From Diorhabda sublineata (taxonomy: Eukaryota > Arthropoda > Insecta > Coleoptera > Chrysomelidae), in contig NC_079480.1 in the NCBI RefSeq assembly GCF_026230105.1, positions 26,516,488-26,580,487 on the forward strand: 64,000 nucleotides of DNA. The letters run 5' to 3'. A program made the position numbers and the translations under genes. Below are positions 11,345-23,719 of this stretch, one piece after another. Position 1 is the first letter of the stretch. Every line of letters starts with the position of its first letter. Under the pieces are notes generated by a model, which worked only from the letters and a program-made list of their open reading frames with translations, was not told the origin of the DNA and did not search any database.

Positions 11345-11745
11345 AAAAAATCGATATCAGAAATTATTCATAATGTAAAAGGACCCTAGCCTATATCCTT
11401 TATCTTTTTTTTTTTGATGAAATATTTTTTTTCTCAATTAATTATATAGATAAACAAATCCTGACGTGATTGGCACTGGTGATGATATTTTTAATTAAAA
11501 ATCTTCTAATTAAATTTTTCCCCAGTCGGAAACATCTACAATCGAAAGCAAAAAGTATATGAAAAGACAAAGATATGATAAAATATCATTACTATAATTG
11601 CCATGTTTTCATATATTCATGAAAAATACTCGAAACGAATTAAATGGGCATGGGATGAGTAGTTGTATGAGGAAATTTAATCTCCAAATGTTAAATTTTT
11701 GTGATCTGTATGTTGATGTATGAAAATTATTTGAATATTTACCAG
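11345..11745. other. AT-rich DNA, nothing recognised
   Basis: No supported gene or repeat is seen in this interval. Confidence 0.5.
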
Positions 11746-12058
11746 GTCATCTGGAAACTTCATGAAGGAATGAAACCATAGAGAGAGATACAATTCAAAC
11801 TATGTTACTTTTTATTGTACTGTATATACAACTAGACTATGTCAAGTGCTACCAAAGTACCATTGCCTTCTCAGGTGTTTCTGTGCATTCAATAGTTTCA
11901 TACAAGGATGCATTGATATCTAGTTAGCCTAGACTAGTTCCATGCATAAACAAAATATTGCGTTACCATAGCAACGAACAATAACTTATTAAAAGTGTCA
12001 GTGTAAAGTTTGATGTCAAAAAAGTAAACCAGAGTTACGCAATAAATTAAAGGGTATT

Positions 12059-12672
12059 TAAAAGGGTTAAGAGGTAAGCAGTTTTACGAAGATATGCTTA
12101 ATACCCTTGGTGATCAATGTACTTCGTATGCGACCGTGAAAAATTGGACTGCAAGCTTCAAAAGAGGTAAATTTTCCATTGAAGATAATGACCGATCGGG
12201 AAGGTCAGTTTCTGTGTCAATCCCCGAAAATATCGATGCAGTTCATGACATGATTTTATCAGACAGTCGAATTGGACTAAAACAAATATTTGAAGCACTG
12301 AATATTTCATAAGAACGCTTTCATCATATTTTTCACGTCAATTTGGACATGAGAAAAATTGCTGCAAAATGGATGTCCAAATGTTTGAATGTTGACCAAA
12401 ATCGTGCAAGGGTAGAAGCATCGCGTTCGATCTGTGCTCGATTTGAAAACGATGTAGACTTCTTAAACCGAATTGTTACTATGGATGAGACTTGGGTACA
12501 TTTCTACGATCCAAAAACAAAGCAACAATCGATGGAATGGCGTCACTCTGATTCTTCAAGACCTAAGAAGTTTCGTGTCCAAAAATCTGCTGGAAAAGTT
12601 CTTGCTTGTTCAGTTTTTTGGAATTGCCATGAAGTAATCATGTTTGAACAAGAAAATTTCTGTCAATACTGA
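12059..12672 (+). mobile_element. Mariner transposase pseudogene (family B), 3'-truncated
   Basis: Two consecutive frames match the mariner transposase N-terminal two-thirds. The HTH region reads DQCTSYATVKNWTASFKRG and DDRSGRPVSVSIPENIDAVHDMIL-type text (12094-12311). After a stop codon in ALNIS*ERFHHI, the frame continues with MRKIAAKWMSKCLNVDQ and the first catalytic motif TMDETWVHFYD (about 12478-12510), then KFRVQKSAGKVLA. Similarity breaks off after a frameshift near 12610, so the second and third catalytic residues are absent. The 5' non-coding part probably starts about 11746. Confidence 0.85.
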
Positions 12673-12674
12673 AA

Positions 12675-13370
12675 TAGAGGATTTATATTCTAAAGAAATC
12701 CCGTTAACTAAGCAAAAATACATGGACTTATTATCTTTCAAACCATCAATACCTAAGGACTATCATTCTTTTCATGAAAATTTAAGATACGTGAATAATG
12801 AAAACTAAAAATGATATTTTTTAAAATCTGCAAGTATTGGCTGTACAGGCAAAGAAAAAAATATTTTATGATTATTTGATTTTATAATTCTATTCGAAAA
12901 GTCGATGAAAGTGATTAAAAGTATTAATGAAACTATGTGGTATTAATACTAATACTAGAATTAAGACAAATTTAACATATTGTAATAATTAAGAAGTTTA
13001 ACACTTTTCTTCGATTAAGAATGATTTAAAAAGTTAATTTGTTCGCGAAATAAAATAATTTACAAAACTTTTTCATGTACTTATATTTGTAAAGAATACT
13101 ACGCAATCATGTATGTTACTTTTTTTCCTCTGCAGCAAACACGTATCTCAAAAAATAAAAGAAAAAATAATGATCAAATGTTTTAAATACTAAACTCATC
13201 TTGAAAATTTATCAAAACAGTGAATATTTTTTAAATTAATAAAAAATATTTTCAATTTCATTATAAAACGTTTTTTGTCATTCCTGAAAAGTAGTAGTTT
13301 TTGAGATACGAGGTTGCGTTAGAAAACCATCGCTATGTCACCAAATGGTAGTGGAAAACCGTTGGATTAA
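12675..13370. other. AT-rich DNA, nothing recognised
   Basis: Some poly-purine tracts; no gene or repeat recognised. Confidence 0.5.
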
Positions 13371-13377
13371 AGTTAAG

Positions 13378-14332
13378 GCGGGTTTACACGTTACGATAAA
13401 TCGTAACAACTTGTCTGAACGATAAGTCGTTGCATGCAAGTCGTTACGACTTGTCTGAGTTGGAGCCAGATTGGAAGGTTGGTGCAAATTTCCACAAACT
13501 TCTCGGGTTTGCAACGAAAAGTCGGAGGGCTTCATCGACAAGTCGGAACGTGTAAACGGTGACTCCGTCAAATCTGTCACCTCAGTTCTATTTTTGGAGC
13601 GAAGTACCTCAGTTCTGCCGTTGTGAAGCCATCTAGACAGTGTAGTAAATTTTGTATTTTCTGGTTTTGAGTGAAAGTTTTTGTTGTTAATCAGTTTTTA
13701 TTATAAGTTTGCTTCGGTGAAATGTCGGACCTACGTCAAGCCTCTCGGGAGTTCCTGTTAGAGTTCATTGAATTGTACCGAAACTCTACATTCAGGTATT
13801 ATTTTGCAGAGCGATGGTTTAGAAATAAGGGTTGTGAATTCCAAGTCTTTGTAAGTTCTTCCAGTTGCAAGAAATCGTAATGTAGCACTAAGTCTTTCGT
13901 GTGGAGATATGGGATTTCTCATTACGGTGCTTTGTCTTTCAATCAAAGGAGAAACCAAACACAATAATTCTTGGTAAGTATCCTCTGTCATCCTCAAGTA
14001 GTTCCTGTAATCAGCAGGTTCATTGCTCAATTCTTTTAACAATTCCATATGAGATAACCTCTTCTTTAGTAGCCAATGACGACTCCACTTACTTCTTGGT
14101 TTTCTTTTCCTCTTCATACTTGTTGCAAGGCAAGTTATGTACATATACCATAACAGTAATTCCTCCATTGCTGGAAAGCACTTCACAATTCACCTCACAC
14201 AGGAGAAAATACTGACTGACTTGAACGAAAAGTCGGTACGTGTAAACGGATATGCGATATTCGACAAATCGTTACAACTTGTCAACGACGATTTGTCGTT
14301 CAATTTGTCGTAGGGTGTAAACCCGCCATTTA
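13378..14332 (-). mobile_element. PIF/Harbinger element, deletion derivative
   Basis: Terminal inverted repeats GGCGGGTTTACACGTTACGA (left) and the complement of GGCGGGTTTACACCCTACGA (right) bound the element, and further internal inverted matches contain CGTTACAACTTGT. TTA lies beside each end, allowing one base of slack, as expected for the 3-base target of this superfamily. It encodes the N-terminal part of a Harbinger transposase on the minus strand (13758-14186). The rest, including the DDE domain, is deleted. Confidence 0.8.
13758..14186 (-). pseudogene. Harbinger (HARBI1-like) transposase, N-terminal part
   Basis: A 142-codon open frame with WSRHWLLKKRLSHMELLKEL, then DYRNYLRMTEDTYQELL, VSPLIERQSTVMRNPISPHE and RLSATLRFLATGRTYKDLEF. 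This is the conserved order of the N-terminal domain of PIF/Harbinger nucleases. The protein normally runs to about 350-450 residues, with the catalytic D, D, E after this point; here the frame leaves homology after PSLCKIIPE. It sits inside TIRs at 13378 and 14332. Confidence 0.85.
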
Positions 14333-14334
14333 GA

Positions 14335-14860
14335 GATATAGAAGAGGTTATCAGGATGTCAAAAAAACGTATTTGCCAAATACTGACTGAATCATTAAGT
14401 ATGTCGAGTGTCGAGTGTCGCGTTTTCCAAAAGCGTATTCGTATGTACATTTCCAAGGCCTCATTCACACGATTTAAGCAAAATGAGTTCATCTCAATAT
14501 TCCTGAAACAAAACAATAGTTAATACAGTGGATTTCAAATAGCGAACCTGCTCCAAAAGACGGTTTCATCGGTCGGAAAAGTAATGGCGATCGTTTTTTT
14601 TTGGATAGTCATGGGATTATATTCATCGTCTAACCTCAAAAAAAGTAAAAATAATAATAGGAAGTAGTACGCGTCACTGTCTTGATAAGATTTAAGAAAG
14701 AAACTGCAATCACATTTGAAGAAAAAGAAAGTGCTTCTCCAACGTACCTTATCACTCTTCAGTGACTCCATGCCCGAAATTCATGAATTGTATTATGTAT
14801 TGGTTACCACCCTCTGCATTTTCCAAATCTGGTTCCCAAAAACGTTTTTTTTTTATTTAC
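14335..14860 (+). mobile_element. Highly decayed mariner transposase (family C)
   Basis: Translated pieces in shifting frames follow mariner order: EDVIRMSKKRICQILTESLSMS (about 14340-14405), GRKVMAIVFFW (about 14570-14600), EKKKVLLQRT-like text (about 14720) and the PKFMNCIMYWLPP part (about 14770-14815) where HELGYELLPHPPYS is expected. Several frameshifts are present and no intact catalytic residue can be assigned. Confidence 0.5.
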
Positions 14861-14899
14861 CAACTTTTCACTACTATTTTTGAGGGTTAAATAATTTAT

Positions 14900-15806
14900 A
14901 TCTCTTCATACTGATAATCTACTTTTTGTTCTTTCCATTTCCAAAATCATTTTAATATCTAATTTACCCTATTTCGTTACGGCTCTGATTACCAATTCGT
15001 TAGAACCTTTTGTGATAATAAAAGGGTCTAATGGAAAACAGCTGCACATAGAAATTTAAAAAAAAAATGTTCTTGTTCCTTTTTTCAGTTAAGTAATTTA
15101 TAGAAGAAATTTAGAATAGGAGGCAAAATGATGATTATACATTATTAATGGAAAGTGGAAATATGCTAAAAAAATTACAATGTGCTAATTTTCAAAATTT
15201 ATACAGACGGCAGAGTTATTATTGTTCTCGATTGTATAATTTACACAAAATAACTAAAACAGTCGGTATTCGACTTATCCATTCTGAATGGTCTCAGGTA
15301 GACATGATTTTTAATAAAACATATTCTAGGTACTCATTTGATTGAAGGTTTCTCAATGAAAATTGATCATTGGATTTTCTATACTATGGTCCTGAGCTGA
15401 AACGTGCGCATTTTTCTTTACCTCCTAGAGTCGTTCAATAGAACTTATTCATATAAGCGAACATCAGTGTTAAAACTGTTCAAATCTTTTTCAACATAAT
15501 TTGGAAACGATATAAAGTCTGGAACTGCCTAAGCCTAATTGAAAGGAAACTAAGGCTTGCAGTTTTAATACTTTACGTTATTTCAGCATAAAGGTAGCTT
15601 ATTAGTATTAAACTTTAGTGTAAATTCCGTGTGAGTGAATAAATTTGTTGATGACTACTCAATAACATTCACAATCAAACTAAATAGATATCATGGAAGA
15701 ATTAAGGACAAAAAAGTACCTAATATAAGTCAAAAGATTTGTATATCGTGTTTTAAATTCAAAACTTCAACCAAAAATTGGATGCAACGTTCAGAAACTG
15801 TGATGT
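14900..15806. other. AT-rich DNA, nothing recognised
   Basis: A 65-codon frame at 15148-15345 (YRRQSYYCSRLYNLHKITK) is not recognised. Confidence 0.4.
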
Positions 15807-16173
15807 AGGAAAGGCAGTGCCCGCTCTAGCTTTTTTGCCGCTCCGGACAAAAAGACAAATTTGCCGCCCCATTAAACAATTTTTTTTAGTCAGAGCAATA
15901 GTTTCAGACGAGTAAATATTGTCAATAATTATTTTACAGAATTTTACCAGAACGTACGAAAATAAATTTATAATATTTTTACTTTTACTGGACTTGAACA
16001 AAACATTACATATAAGAAAAATCTTTCCGATACTCCTTAACATTCTACATTACTGTATAATCAAATAAGCAAAAATTATATCATATGATTAAAAGGGAAC
16101 AAAAGTAACATGTTTAAAGAAACTCGCTAAAATCACAGAAATATTTTTTTTCTCATTTTAAGTTCTGAACTTT

Positions 16174-16266
16174 TTAGTCAAATTTTTCAAAGAAAAATTA
16201 GACTATTACGGTAGGCATGAATAGAAGAAAAATGGGGGGCACATCATTTTTCCCATGTTTTGAGAC

Positions 16267-16351
<85 letters not shown>

Positions 16352-16988
16352 TATCTGTTTAAGCTACAATTCTTATTTTCGTCTCTCGAGCAATTGCTAT
16401 GGGTCCGATTTGGTTCAAAATTAGCAAACATGGCTTTTTTGGCGGCGGATTGATGTTATTAGAGTTTGGTTGAAAACAAATGAATATTTCGAGGGGTCGC
16501 AGTGCAAAAAAAGTGGTTTTTGACCTTTGCTCACCTCTGCAGGTTAAACGAAAAGCGACCGAAAAATGAAATTTCACATGTAGGTTCAATTAGTTGCGAC
16601 ATGATTTCCTGTCTAAGGTCGAAACTTTCCATCTCCAACCCTCTCCATTTTATGGTCATTTTTGTTATATTTTCTTATTTTTTGGCCAGAAAAAGTTCGA
16701 GCTTCGCATGCAAGTAGGGGTGATGTTGAAGAATTGTCTTTCTCAAGTTCAAAGTTTTCTTCTTCAGTTCTTCTAGCACAAAACGCCCGAAATCATTTTG
16801 ATCGTTGTAATTGTTGAACTGGACCGCCTCCTATTTAATGAATAATACGAGTATGATCGTTGCTAGGGTGATTTTTTTTACTTCCCATTTTCGAAATTTC
16901 TTGTCATTATGACAATTTTTTCTTTGTTGTCAATTGGAATTGAAAAATTCGACTTTCGTGATGGAGCTCTGCTGCTCACGGCTTTTTT
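16174..16988 (+). repeat. Dispersed repeat, copy 1, nested in the hAT element
   Basis: Matches the reverse complement of 43912-44608 almost end to end, from CGGTAGGCATGA near one end to GGAGCTCTGCTGCTCACGGC at the other. GAAAAATTCGACT near 16950 and AGTCAAATTTTTC near 16174 suggest short inverted ends. This copy contains a (TA)n expansion (16270-16355) and an extra stretch that the other copy lacks. It is non-coding. Confidence 0.8.
16270..16355. repeat. (TA)n microsatellite
   Basis: About 40 TA units with one interruption (CATATATAT) at the right end. The apparent Tyr-Ile repeat ORFs here are artefacts of this tract. Confidence 0.95.
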
Positions 16989-17650
16989 ATTATCTCTTTC
17001 ATGTTAATTAGATCAGTTATTTCATGCTCAATAGCCAAAACGGCCAAATCGTTAAGATGATTTTGCGGGGTAGTGGATCGTAAGTTCTTTATTAATTTCA
17101 ATTTATAGAAACTCCTTACCCCACTTACTACAGTTATTGGTGTATTAAACAATATTCTTGAGGCGAGACTAAGGTTTGGAGTTGTTATTAATTTCATTAT
17201 TTCGTTTATGCTTGCTTTTCCCCCCAAAAGCACAGAAACTGCAGAAATTCCCTCCGCTAATTATATTCTATTTATGTTAACAGAATCGCCATCAGTTGAA
17301 ATTATTTGCAAATCCTTGCGCTACTTTAATAGACTTTCTTTAGACATGTTATTAAGTCGTATATATTATACAATTAATAATTGAAAATAATTACTGTTTA
17401 TTAAGTTGTTCAAATCTAGTAACCAGTGCATTCAGTGCTTGATCTATTGTAAAATAAAAAAAAACTATTCTATACTTTCCTTCAGGATTATTGATCGGTT
17501 CTTACTCGGTGTCGTTGTATTGTTGATTCAACGTCAATTTCATCAGTTAGCTCTTTTGTATCAACAATAATTTCATTAAAGGACTCTTCCGATCTTAGAT
17601 CCCTAAAGAATTTTTTGCAGTTTTGTAATCTTTTGTTTGCAATAGCTTGC
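16976..17650 (-). pseudogene. hAT transposase C-terminus with dimerisation domain
   Basis: The minus-strand frame 16976-17233 contains TPNLSLASRILFNTPITVVSGVRSF, then KLKLIKNLRST and LAVLAIEHEI. This matches the hAT C-terminal dimerisation domain (usually IALRILLTIPVT, ERSFSKLKLIK, LAILSIE). Upstream on the same strand (about 17500-17640), RLQNCKKFFRDLRSEESF and DTKELTDEIDVES match the preceding part of ZMYM1-like hAT proteins. Stops occur between these parts. The N-terminus and the catalytic region were not found. Confidence 0.8.
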
Positions 17651-18028
17651 TTATTGGATCAATACAGTTTAATATTTTATACCAAATAACTAATGAACAC
17701 AAAAACTCTTTCATACAATTTAGTAAACCAGAGGCTTCTTCTTTTATCAAGTTATCTATTTCTTTGTTTTCTTAAATGCTTAACAAGGCATCATAAATAT
17801 TTCCTGAATGAAACCTTAATGGCTTTAAGGCCTCTTTCCTACTCTCCCATCAAGTCTCACTTAATAGTTAGTTCTTTAAAAGTATTGCCCATCGAAAAGT
17901 AGAAACCAAAAAAAAATATATTGTTTATTTTTTGGATAGTAGTGAAAAAGTTAACGGCTTCAAATGATATTGTAACCTTAAATCCCCCACAGGAGACTCT
18001 TCCTCAGTAAGTGGTATTCGGCCTCGTT

Positions 18029-18565
18029 AAAGTATATAAAAATTGATACTAAGAACAATTAATATTAAATTGGACGCCAACAGCTTTTTAACGAACGACT
18101 TTAAAAATTATTTAAAAAAGCGGAAAAGCTGGAAACACCGTATGAATTAAATTAAAATGAAAATTAAACAATCCAAAACTATTCCCGGGCACGATTATCT
18201 AAATTAATATTTATTGCTAAGAACAATAGAAAAAGTTTCAGCAACAAATAAATTTATTGAAAAAATTATAAATTCGCATTAACTGCAGCTCTCAACTGAA
18301 TTCCCAGATGTGATTGTTGTGGAAACTTCCAACCTGGCAGCTGTAGAACACAGAATAGAAAGAATAAAATCACCACAAATTCATTAAAATTTACTTTTGC
18401 TTGAAGCGTAGATAGGTAGAGGAAGAATTCGAATCAATATCGAGGTTTTATTGATTTCCTCGAATGGAGCGGAGGTCGATAACAATTTAATTTCTTCAAA
18501 AACTCCAAAGTTAGAACAAATAAATCCGAAGTGACTACTGTGCCACAAATAGCATGTTACAATGT
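18029..18565 (-). repeat. Partial copy of the giant-inverted-repeat element
   Basis: Matches 7655-8285 in the same orientation, starting GTTAAAGTATATAAAAA and including TTGGACGCCAACAGCTTTTT and ATTCCCGGGCACGATTATC. It has internal deletions. It lies inside the hAT element, which dates its insertion as later than the hAT. Confidence 0.8.
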
Positions 18566-18949
18566 TTTTAATTGAGAAAGTAACTACTAGATGGAACGCG
18601 AATTTAAATTTATAATTCTAGATTGCACTCCTGCTTTGCGGCCTCTCATATTGGCCCCATTGTCATGTCCTTTGAGCCCGTTGATTTGAATGAATGAATA
18701 AATGAACAAGGCAATTATTTTCTTCATAAGAAAATGATGACAAATCCTTTTCAGAAATTATTAAACAATAAATACGAAATATAAATTTATGTTGATTTTA
18801 ACTGAAGAAAAAATCATCAAATACATAATATATATAATAAATTGATTAACCGCTTATCAATATTTTGAAAATAACGACCAAAATTCCGCCCCTCAGAATT
18901 GCTGCCTCGGATAAATGTCCGGGACAGCCGGCCCTGGAGCGGGCGCTGG

Positions 18950-20870
18950 GAATAGGATCCACAATAAGCTGATGAGCTACTTGAGCTTAGGTCATAGTTC
19001 TTGAAAATATATTATAATATTTTATTCAGATTCGTTATATGAAGGTAACATTTCGGGATAAAATCCAAAGTTTTATCTTTATCGCTAAAGAAATGCAGAA
19101 ATACAAACTTTCTAATCGTTTTTTAAATTCTTTATATATAGATAAGTACAACGTTTTGAAAAAAATCTTAAAAACTAACCTCTCCAAAGACTAAAATCAG
19201 TTGTTCAAGATAATGTAGACTAAACAAAGAATATTACAGTGAATAAAAACATACAAGCATTGTCGGTAAACGCTGTCCATTGGCGTAACATTATTTTTCG
19301 TAAATTGCGACATCAAATCTAGGAAAAATGTGTAATAAAATCTGGATATAAATTCATTCTCATTAAAAATAAAATTCATTTGTACTACTATTGAGTAGTT
19401 CATTTTGTAAAAAATGGGAATATGTAGATAGAAATAGACTAAGAGTCGGGACGGATTTAGCTTCCTAACGGGGCTGTTTCTACGACCTGCATAACTAGGT
19501 GAACCATATTTTTCACGCACTAGTGAGTTCACTTGTAGATATGACAGATTTTTCCGCTGGCAGTTCTGGCCAAAAAATACTCAATCCAAAATTGAGATGC
19601 CCCGATTAAAATAAGGTTGTTTAGTTTTCATTTGGCAAGTGAAAAACCAATATATCCCGAACGGCTTCTACCTTTCGGCCAGAACCGAGTAGAGTTCAAG
19701 TCTTTCTACCAAAAACCCCATTTTCCATTATGAAGTCAGTCAACTTTGATAAAATTGACTGTGATCGTTTGCCAAAGTGATATTTTCTTAGTTTAGGCGA
19801 AATTCGCAATTTCAAATTTCGCCAATTTCAACTTTGTTTTTTAGTCAAACTAACCCAAACTATGGCCGTCTGAAAATAACTTTTCCGCTCCAGGTTTTTT
19901 TTTCGAAAGTTGCCCCTGGTTGAAATGAAAATAGAATATTCCAATCAGTTCTGTTTCTAATATTTACTTGTTGAGTTTTCTGGTTCTGGTACTGGTCTTC
20001 CAATTCCGTCGAAAAATTCTTTGAGTTGACCAAAGTTATTTTACAACTCGAAACTCTTGAATACTGCTGCAAGAAGCATCGAATACTGTAATCTAGATCA
20101 ACAAATAAGTCAATAACTGACAAAACATCGGCATATCATGTAGCTTAGCTGAAATTGTTGTCAGGAAACAAAAAACATTGAACAAAGTCCTCCCAAAACA
20201 TAACAGTAATAGATTGATCTTGGAGTCTTGCAGTTCTAGATCGACCCAAAATCACCCAAAGGTTCCAAAAATACAAAAATGAATCTTGGTGACACTACAT
20301 GATTACTTAACTGATATATCATAAACCTTTCAGATACCTTCTACCAGGAATATTTAAATAGTGTGGTCGGTTTATGCAATCAGATCTGTAAAATTTATTT
20401 TAATGATGCAGGTAGCATTATTATTATTATCCGTCCGGGTATTGAAATCAAGGACGCGTTTTCCAGGACGTGTTTCGGGAAGTTTCTTTAGCGGGACATG
20501 TAGGAAAAAATCGAGACTGTCTCGCAAAATCAAGAACGAATGGTCATTTCAATTTACAGGACAACTGATTACCGATGATAATTTTGTGTTTTAGATAAAA
20601 ATCAGTAAAGTCATGATAAAACTTATATCTGTTTGCCTGCTTGATTTATTCTTCTCTGTTACTTTCAAATAAAAACTATCAACATTTTTTCAACAGGTAG
20701 CAACTTGAAAAACTGTAAATAGCAAATATCAGGTAGGGCGATGTGTTATTCTGAGAAGTACCCAGCTCCTTAAGTGGAGGATTAGGTAGGATGCCAGGTT
20801 CTTAAAAGGATAACTGTATGGAAATAATTATGGGATATATTTGTCGGTTTTCGGAATCCGACTAGAACTT
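18950..20870. other. No recognised gene
   Basis: Mostly AT-rich. A GC-richer patch at 20430-20560 and a 111-codon minus frame at 19197-19532 are not recognised as proteins. No repeat relation to the rest of the window was noticed. Confidence 0.4.
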
Positions 20871-21299
20871 ACATAGTTTTTTAAAGGTAAAGAATGGCAG
20901 ATTTATTGTCGAAAGTTTCAAATACAAAGTGTCATGTCCCATAAATAATAATATCTATAAAAACTCAAAGTGCGAATGAAAGAACAATTTACCAGATGTG
21001 GTTAAAGAAGATTTTTAGATATTTATCCGAAGATAATCCCGGTTACACCGGAAATGGATAGTTATTTTGGATACGAGGGCGGTTTGACGAAAGAGAAACT
21101 TTCCAGAGGTTGACAACACTTTCGCTACGTTGAAAGGCCACAAGTTATGTGGAAAAATAATGGAAGAAATCAAGAAAAAGTTACATATATATCATGAACG
21201 TATTTCACCCCATGTGTTAATTCTTGTTTCTGGACTTAGCTATCGTTGAATAAATGTACGTGATAGCTAATGGAGTAAATATTTCATTCAAAGTAGTAT

Positions 21300-21900
21300 G
21301 CAATGTTTTACATGGAAAAAAAGGATCTACAAGGTGGATGCAGCGATAGCTTAATGTTAGTTAAAAGCTCGTTCGCATGAAAAAGTCACAAAATTGCTTG
21401 AATATCTTGAAATGGAATGAAATTGATTTTTTGCTTCGATATATCGTAAAAGAAACTTGAGTATACTACAGAAACAGATATATAGACGAAAAAATGAACC
21501 TAATTTGAGGAACGAGCTAGCGAGAAAGCAAAAACCGCTTTTTCTTCCACAATCCACAGGTTTTGATCATGGCCACATTATTACTAATTTGGAAAAAGAG
21601 AAAACTATAACTTGCTAGTGTTATGCTGATTTAACTGACACGTTTTGATGCCGAAATTAAAAATAAATTCTTAATAAAAAAGTTTTATTCCATCACGACA
21701 ATGCTCCTACTGATTCTTCCTAGATTGTTGCAGAAAAATTAATCAATTTGCGACTCGATTTATTGCCAGATCCATCATATGTACCTGATCTGGCCCTCTT
21801 CGATTACTGTATATTCCCTAACAAACTTAAATATAATAGAGACGAACGTGTATTTTGCGGGACTTTCGAAAGATTATTATAGTTTGTTTAGACTTAAAAG
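21300..21900 (+). mobile_element. Mariner transposase remnant (family D)
   Basis: The clearest parts are LTRFDAEIKNKFLIKKFYS (about 21635-21690), then DNAPTDSS (second catalytic D, normally HHDNAPAHTS), then EKLINLRLDLLPDPSYVPDLALFDYCIF (about 21730-21815) with the third D motif (normally PPYSPDLAPCDYFLF). Earlier and later parts are frameshifted. DNA from about 20900 may also belong to it. Confidence 0.7.
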
Positions 21901-21929
21901 GAGACATAAAATATTTTTTTTATTAAGAA

Positions 21930-22240
21930 GTCGCACTTCCCTTCCACACTGCCCTTCTAGGCATTAAATCAAGTTCATATTTTCAAGAAAAAAAAATAGG
22001 AAACTGAAAACCACTCCAGTAACAAGAAAAACTGATCTCATAATTTTATGATTGAGACTTTCTCTTTTTTGAACAGCATAGAAAAGTTATTCACGATACC
22101 AGGTGGGAATTTGTAGCACTGTTCTTCTATACTTTCTCATACTGCTTAAGTTCAATGGTGGGGCTTTGTTATTCATTTGAAAGCATTCTTCTCATGTTTT
22201 TTCCCTATATTAGGGTTCCAAATTAACTTGAAACGCATAC
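21930..22240. other. AT-rich DNA, nothing recognised
   Basis: No supported gene or repeat is seen in this interval. Confidence 0.45.
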
Positions 22241-22746
22241 TTAACACGTTGACCTCCAACCAAACTTGATAAACGTTCCCTAGGGTCTAAAAAATTTTTT
22301 TTGTGTTTTTACACCCCATATGACGTGTGGTTCCAAGGCCCGCTCTTGCACTTTTTATTAGAAATAAATCTTTTCATTACATTTCTTTGAAGGTACACCC
22401 TACGTGCAGTTTGGAAAAACTAAATTCTCTTTGCTTTTTCATCCTTGGAATGATTTATGTTTTTATGTAAAGTGCACAAAAATGTGCGACGTGTTTTGGA
22501 AAATATCATATAAGATCAAGGTAACGTGAAGGTGGCCGAAATGAAAAATTTTAGTCAAATATTATTTGAATTATGTAATGTTTCAAGAACCCAGAACGGT
22601 CCAACCAAACTGTGAAAGAAATTAAAATACGGTACATTGGGAGAAGGTTTGAAATAAAATACGTCGTGCAGTCCATAGGACCACTCTGGGCTGTGAGTAA
22701 AGGTCAGTTGCGGGCCTACGGATCGCACGGTGGTTCAACGTGTTAA
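22241..22746. mobile_element. Putative piggyBac-type MITE
   Basis: It is flanked by TTAA on both sides, and the ends are inverted: TTAACACGTTGACCTCC at 22241 and the complement of TTAACACGTTGAACCACC ending at 22746. TTAA target sites with a CA-starting TIR fit the piggyBac superfamily. The interior (about 480 bases) is non-coding. Confidence 0.65.
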
Positions 22747-22749
22747 TTA

Positions 22750-23395
22750 GCCAGTTATTACTAGTTTTAAGTCTGCTGTTAGTTGTTGAAATATCAGTTT
22801 GCAGAATACCTTCCTATAACAGGTGCCGCCTAATAAACTTCCAGCTCAATTTAAAACTGCCAACACCAGAGGGATAACTACAGGATGGCAAGTCGGCAAT
22901 ATGTCATGGACCCCCAGCAAAATTTATCATTACACGTTTAGTAAAAACGTAATTTAGTCTTTACGTAATTTACCTATTTAGTTGCATATACAAGTAAAAA
23001 AGTATATTAAAAATTTAATGCATTTGTAAAACTTAACTGTAACCAAGTTTTATAAAGAATCGTTAAAATTCAAGTCAATTTTGTATATTAGAAAGATTTT
23101 TTCGCCCCTTTTCTATAAGACATCTTATTGACTTTGTTAATAATAAAGAATCATTTTATATCTTCAGGCTTTCCTGAATTGTGCCTGGATCTGTTATTTC
23201 TCACCATTTTTTGACTACTGCTAGTGCCGAGCGATTTTCAAATTTAAAAGTGATGAAAACTTATGTAAAAAATTCGATAGAACAATAAAGATATAGCATT
23301 TTTTTGGCTTTTTTAGCAATAAATAATTCCAGCGGGAGAACCTCTCCTGCAAGAAATTTCACATTAATTCCTTAGGCTGCACACAGTGTCTGTTT
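22750..23395. other. AT-rich DNA, nothing recognised
   Basis: No supported gene or repeat is seen in this interval. Confidence 0.45.
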
Positions 23396-23439
23396 TTCTG
23401 CTGTTTCATGCACAAACGACGCTGATTGCCTGCCAGTGG

Positions 23440-23700
23440 CAAAGCCGATTTCATGTCGCGTTCATCCTCAGATGAAGAGTTTGTGCTACTGGAAAATATG
23501 TTGCTACGAATACAAAGTGCCAGGCAATGAATACATCCAGTGAATTAAGACCGAGCAGTTCATGGAGAATATCATCATCTTCTCGACATTTCAGATGAAC
23601 AACGCTTTTGGCAGTACATTAGGATAAAATTAGGCAACACAAGGCAGGTCTTCTAAAAATTGCGGCGATCAAAATTTCACTATCTATCATTATTAAACAA
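23440..23700 (+). mobile_element. PIF/Harbinger transposase N-terminal fragment
   Basis: Translation gives MSRSSSDEEFVLLENMLL, then (stops ignored) IHPVN, DRAVHGEYHHLL, and DEQRFWQYIRI. The order HPIN..R..GEYHHL..F..YFRM is characteristic of the start of insect PIF/Harbinger transposases. Stops interrupt it at two points and nothing catalytic follows. Confidence 0.6.
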
Positions 23701-23719
23701 TCATGTGACCACATCCGGC

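Larger units (their letters stand above)
15815..18948 (-). mobile_element. hAT transposon (ZMYM/TTF-type), with nested insertions
   Basis: The ends are imperfect inverted repeats: CAGTGCCCGCTCTAG (left) and CAGCGCCCGCTCCAG (right, complement), followed by related GC-rich sub-terminal sequence (TCCGGACA / TCCCGGACA). The 8-base flanks AGGAAAGG and GGAATAGG are similar but not identical, so the target duplication is uncertain. Minus-strand transposase remnants lie at about 16976-17650. Two unrelated repeats are nested: 16174-16988 and 18029-18565. Confidence 0.75.

Noticed and set aside
19197..19532. 111-codon minus ORF
   Set aside because: No recognised motif and composition typical of AT-rich chance frames; left as unrecognised DNA.
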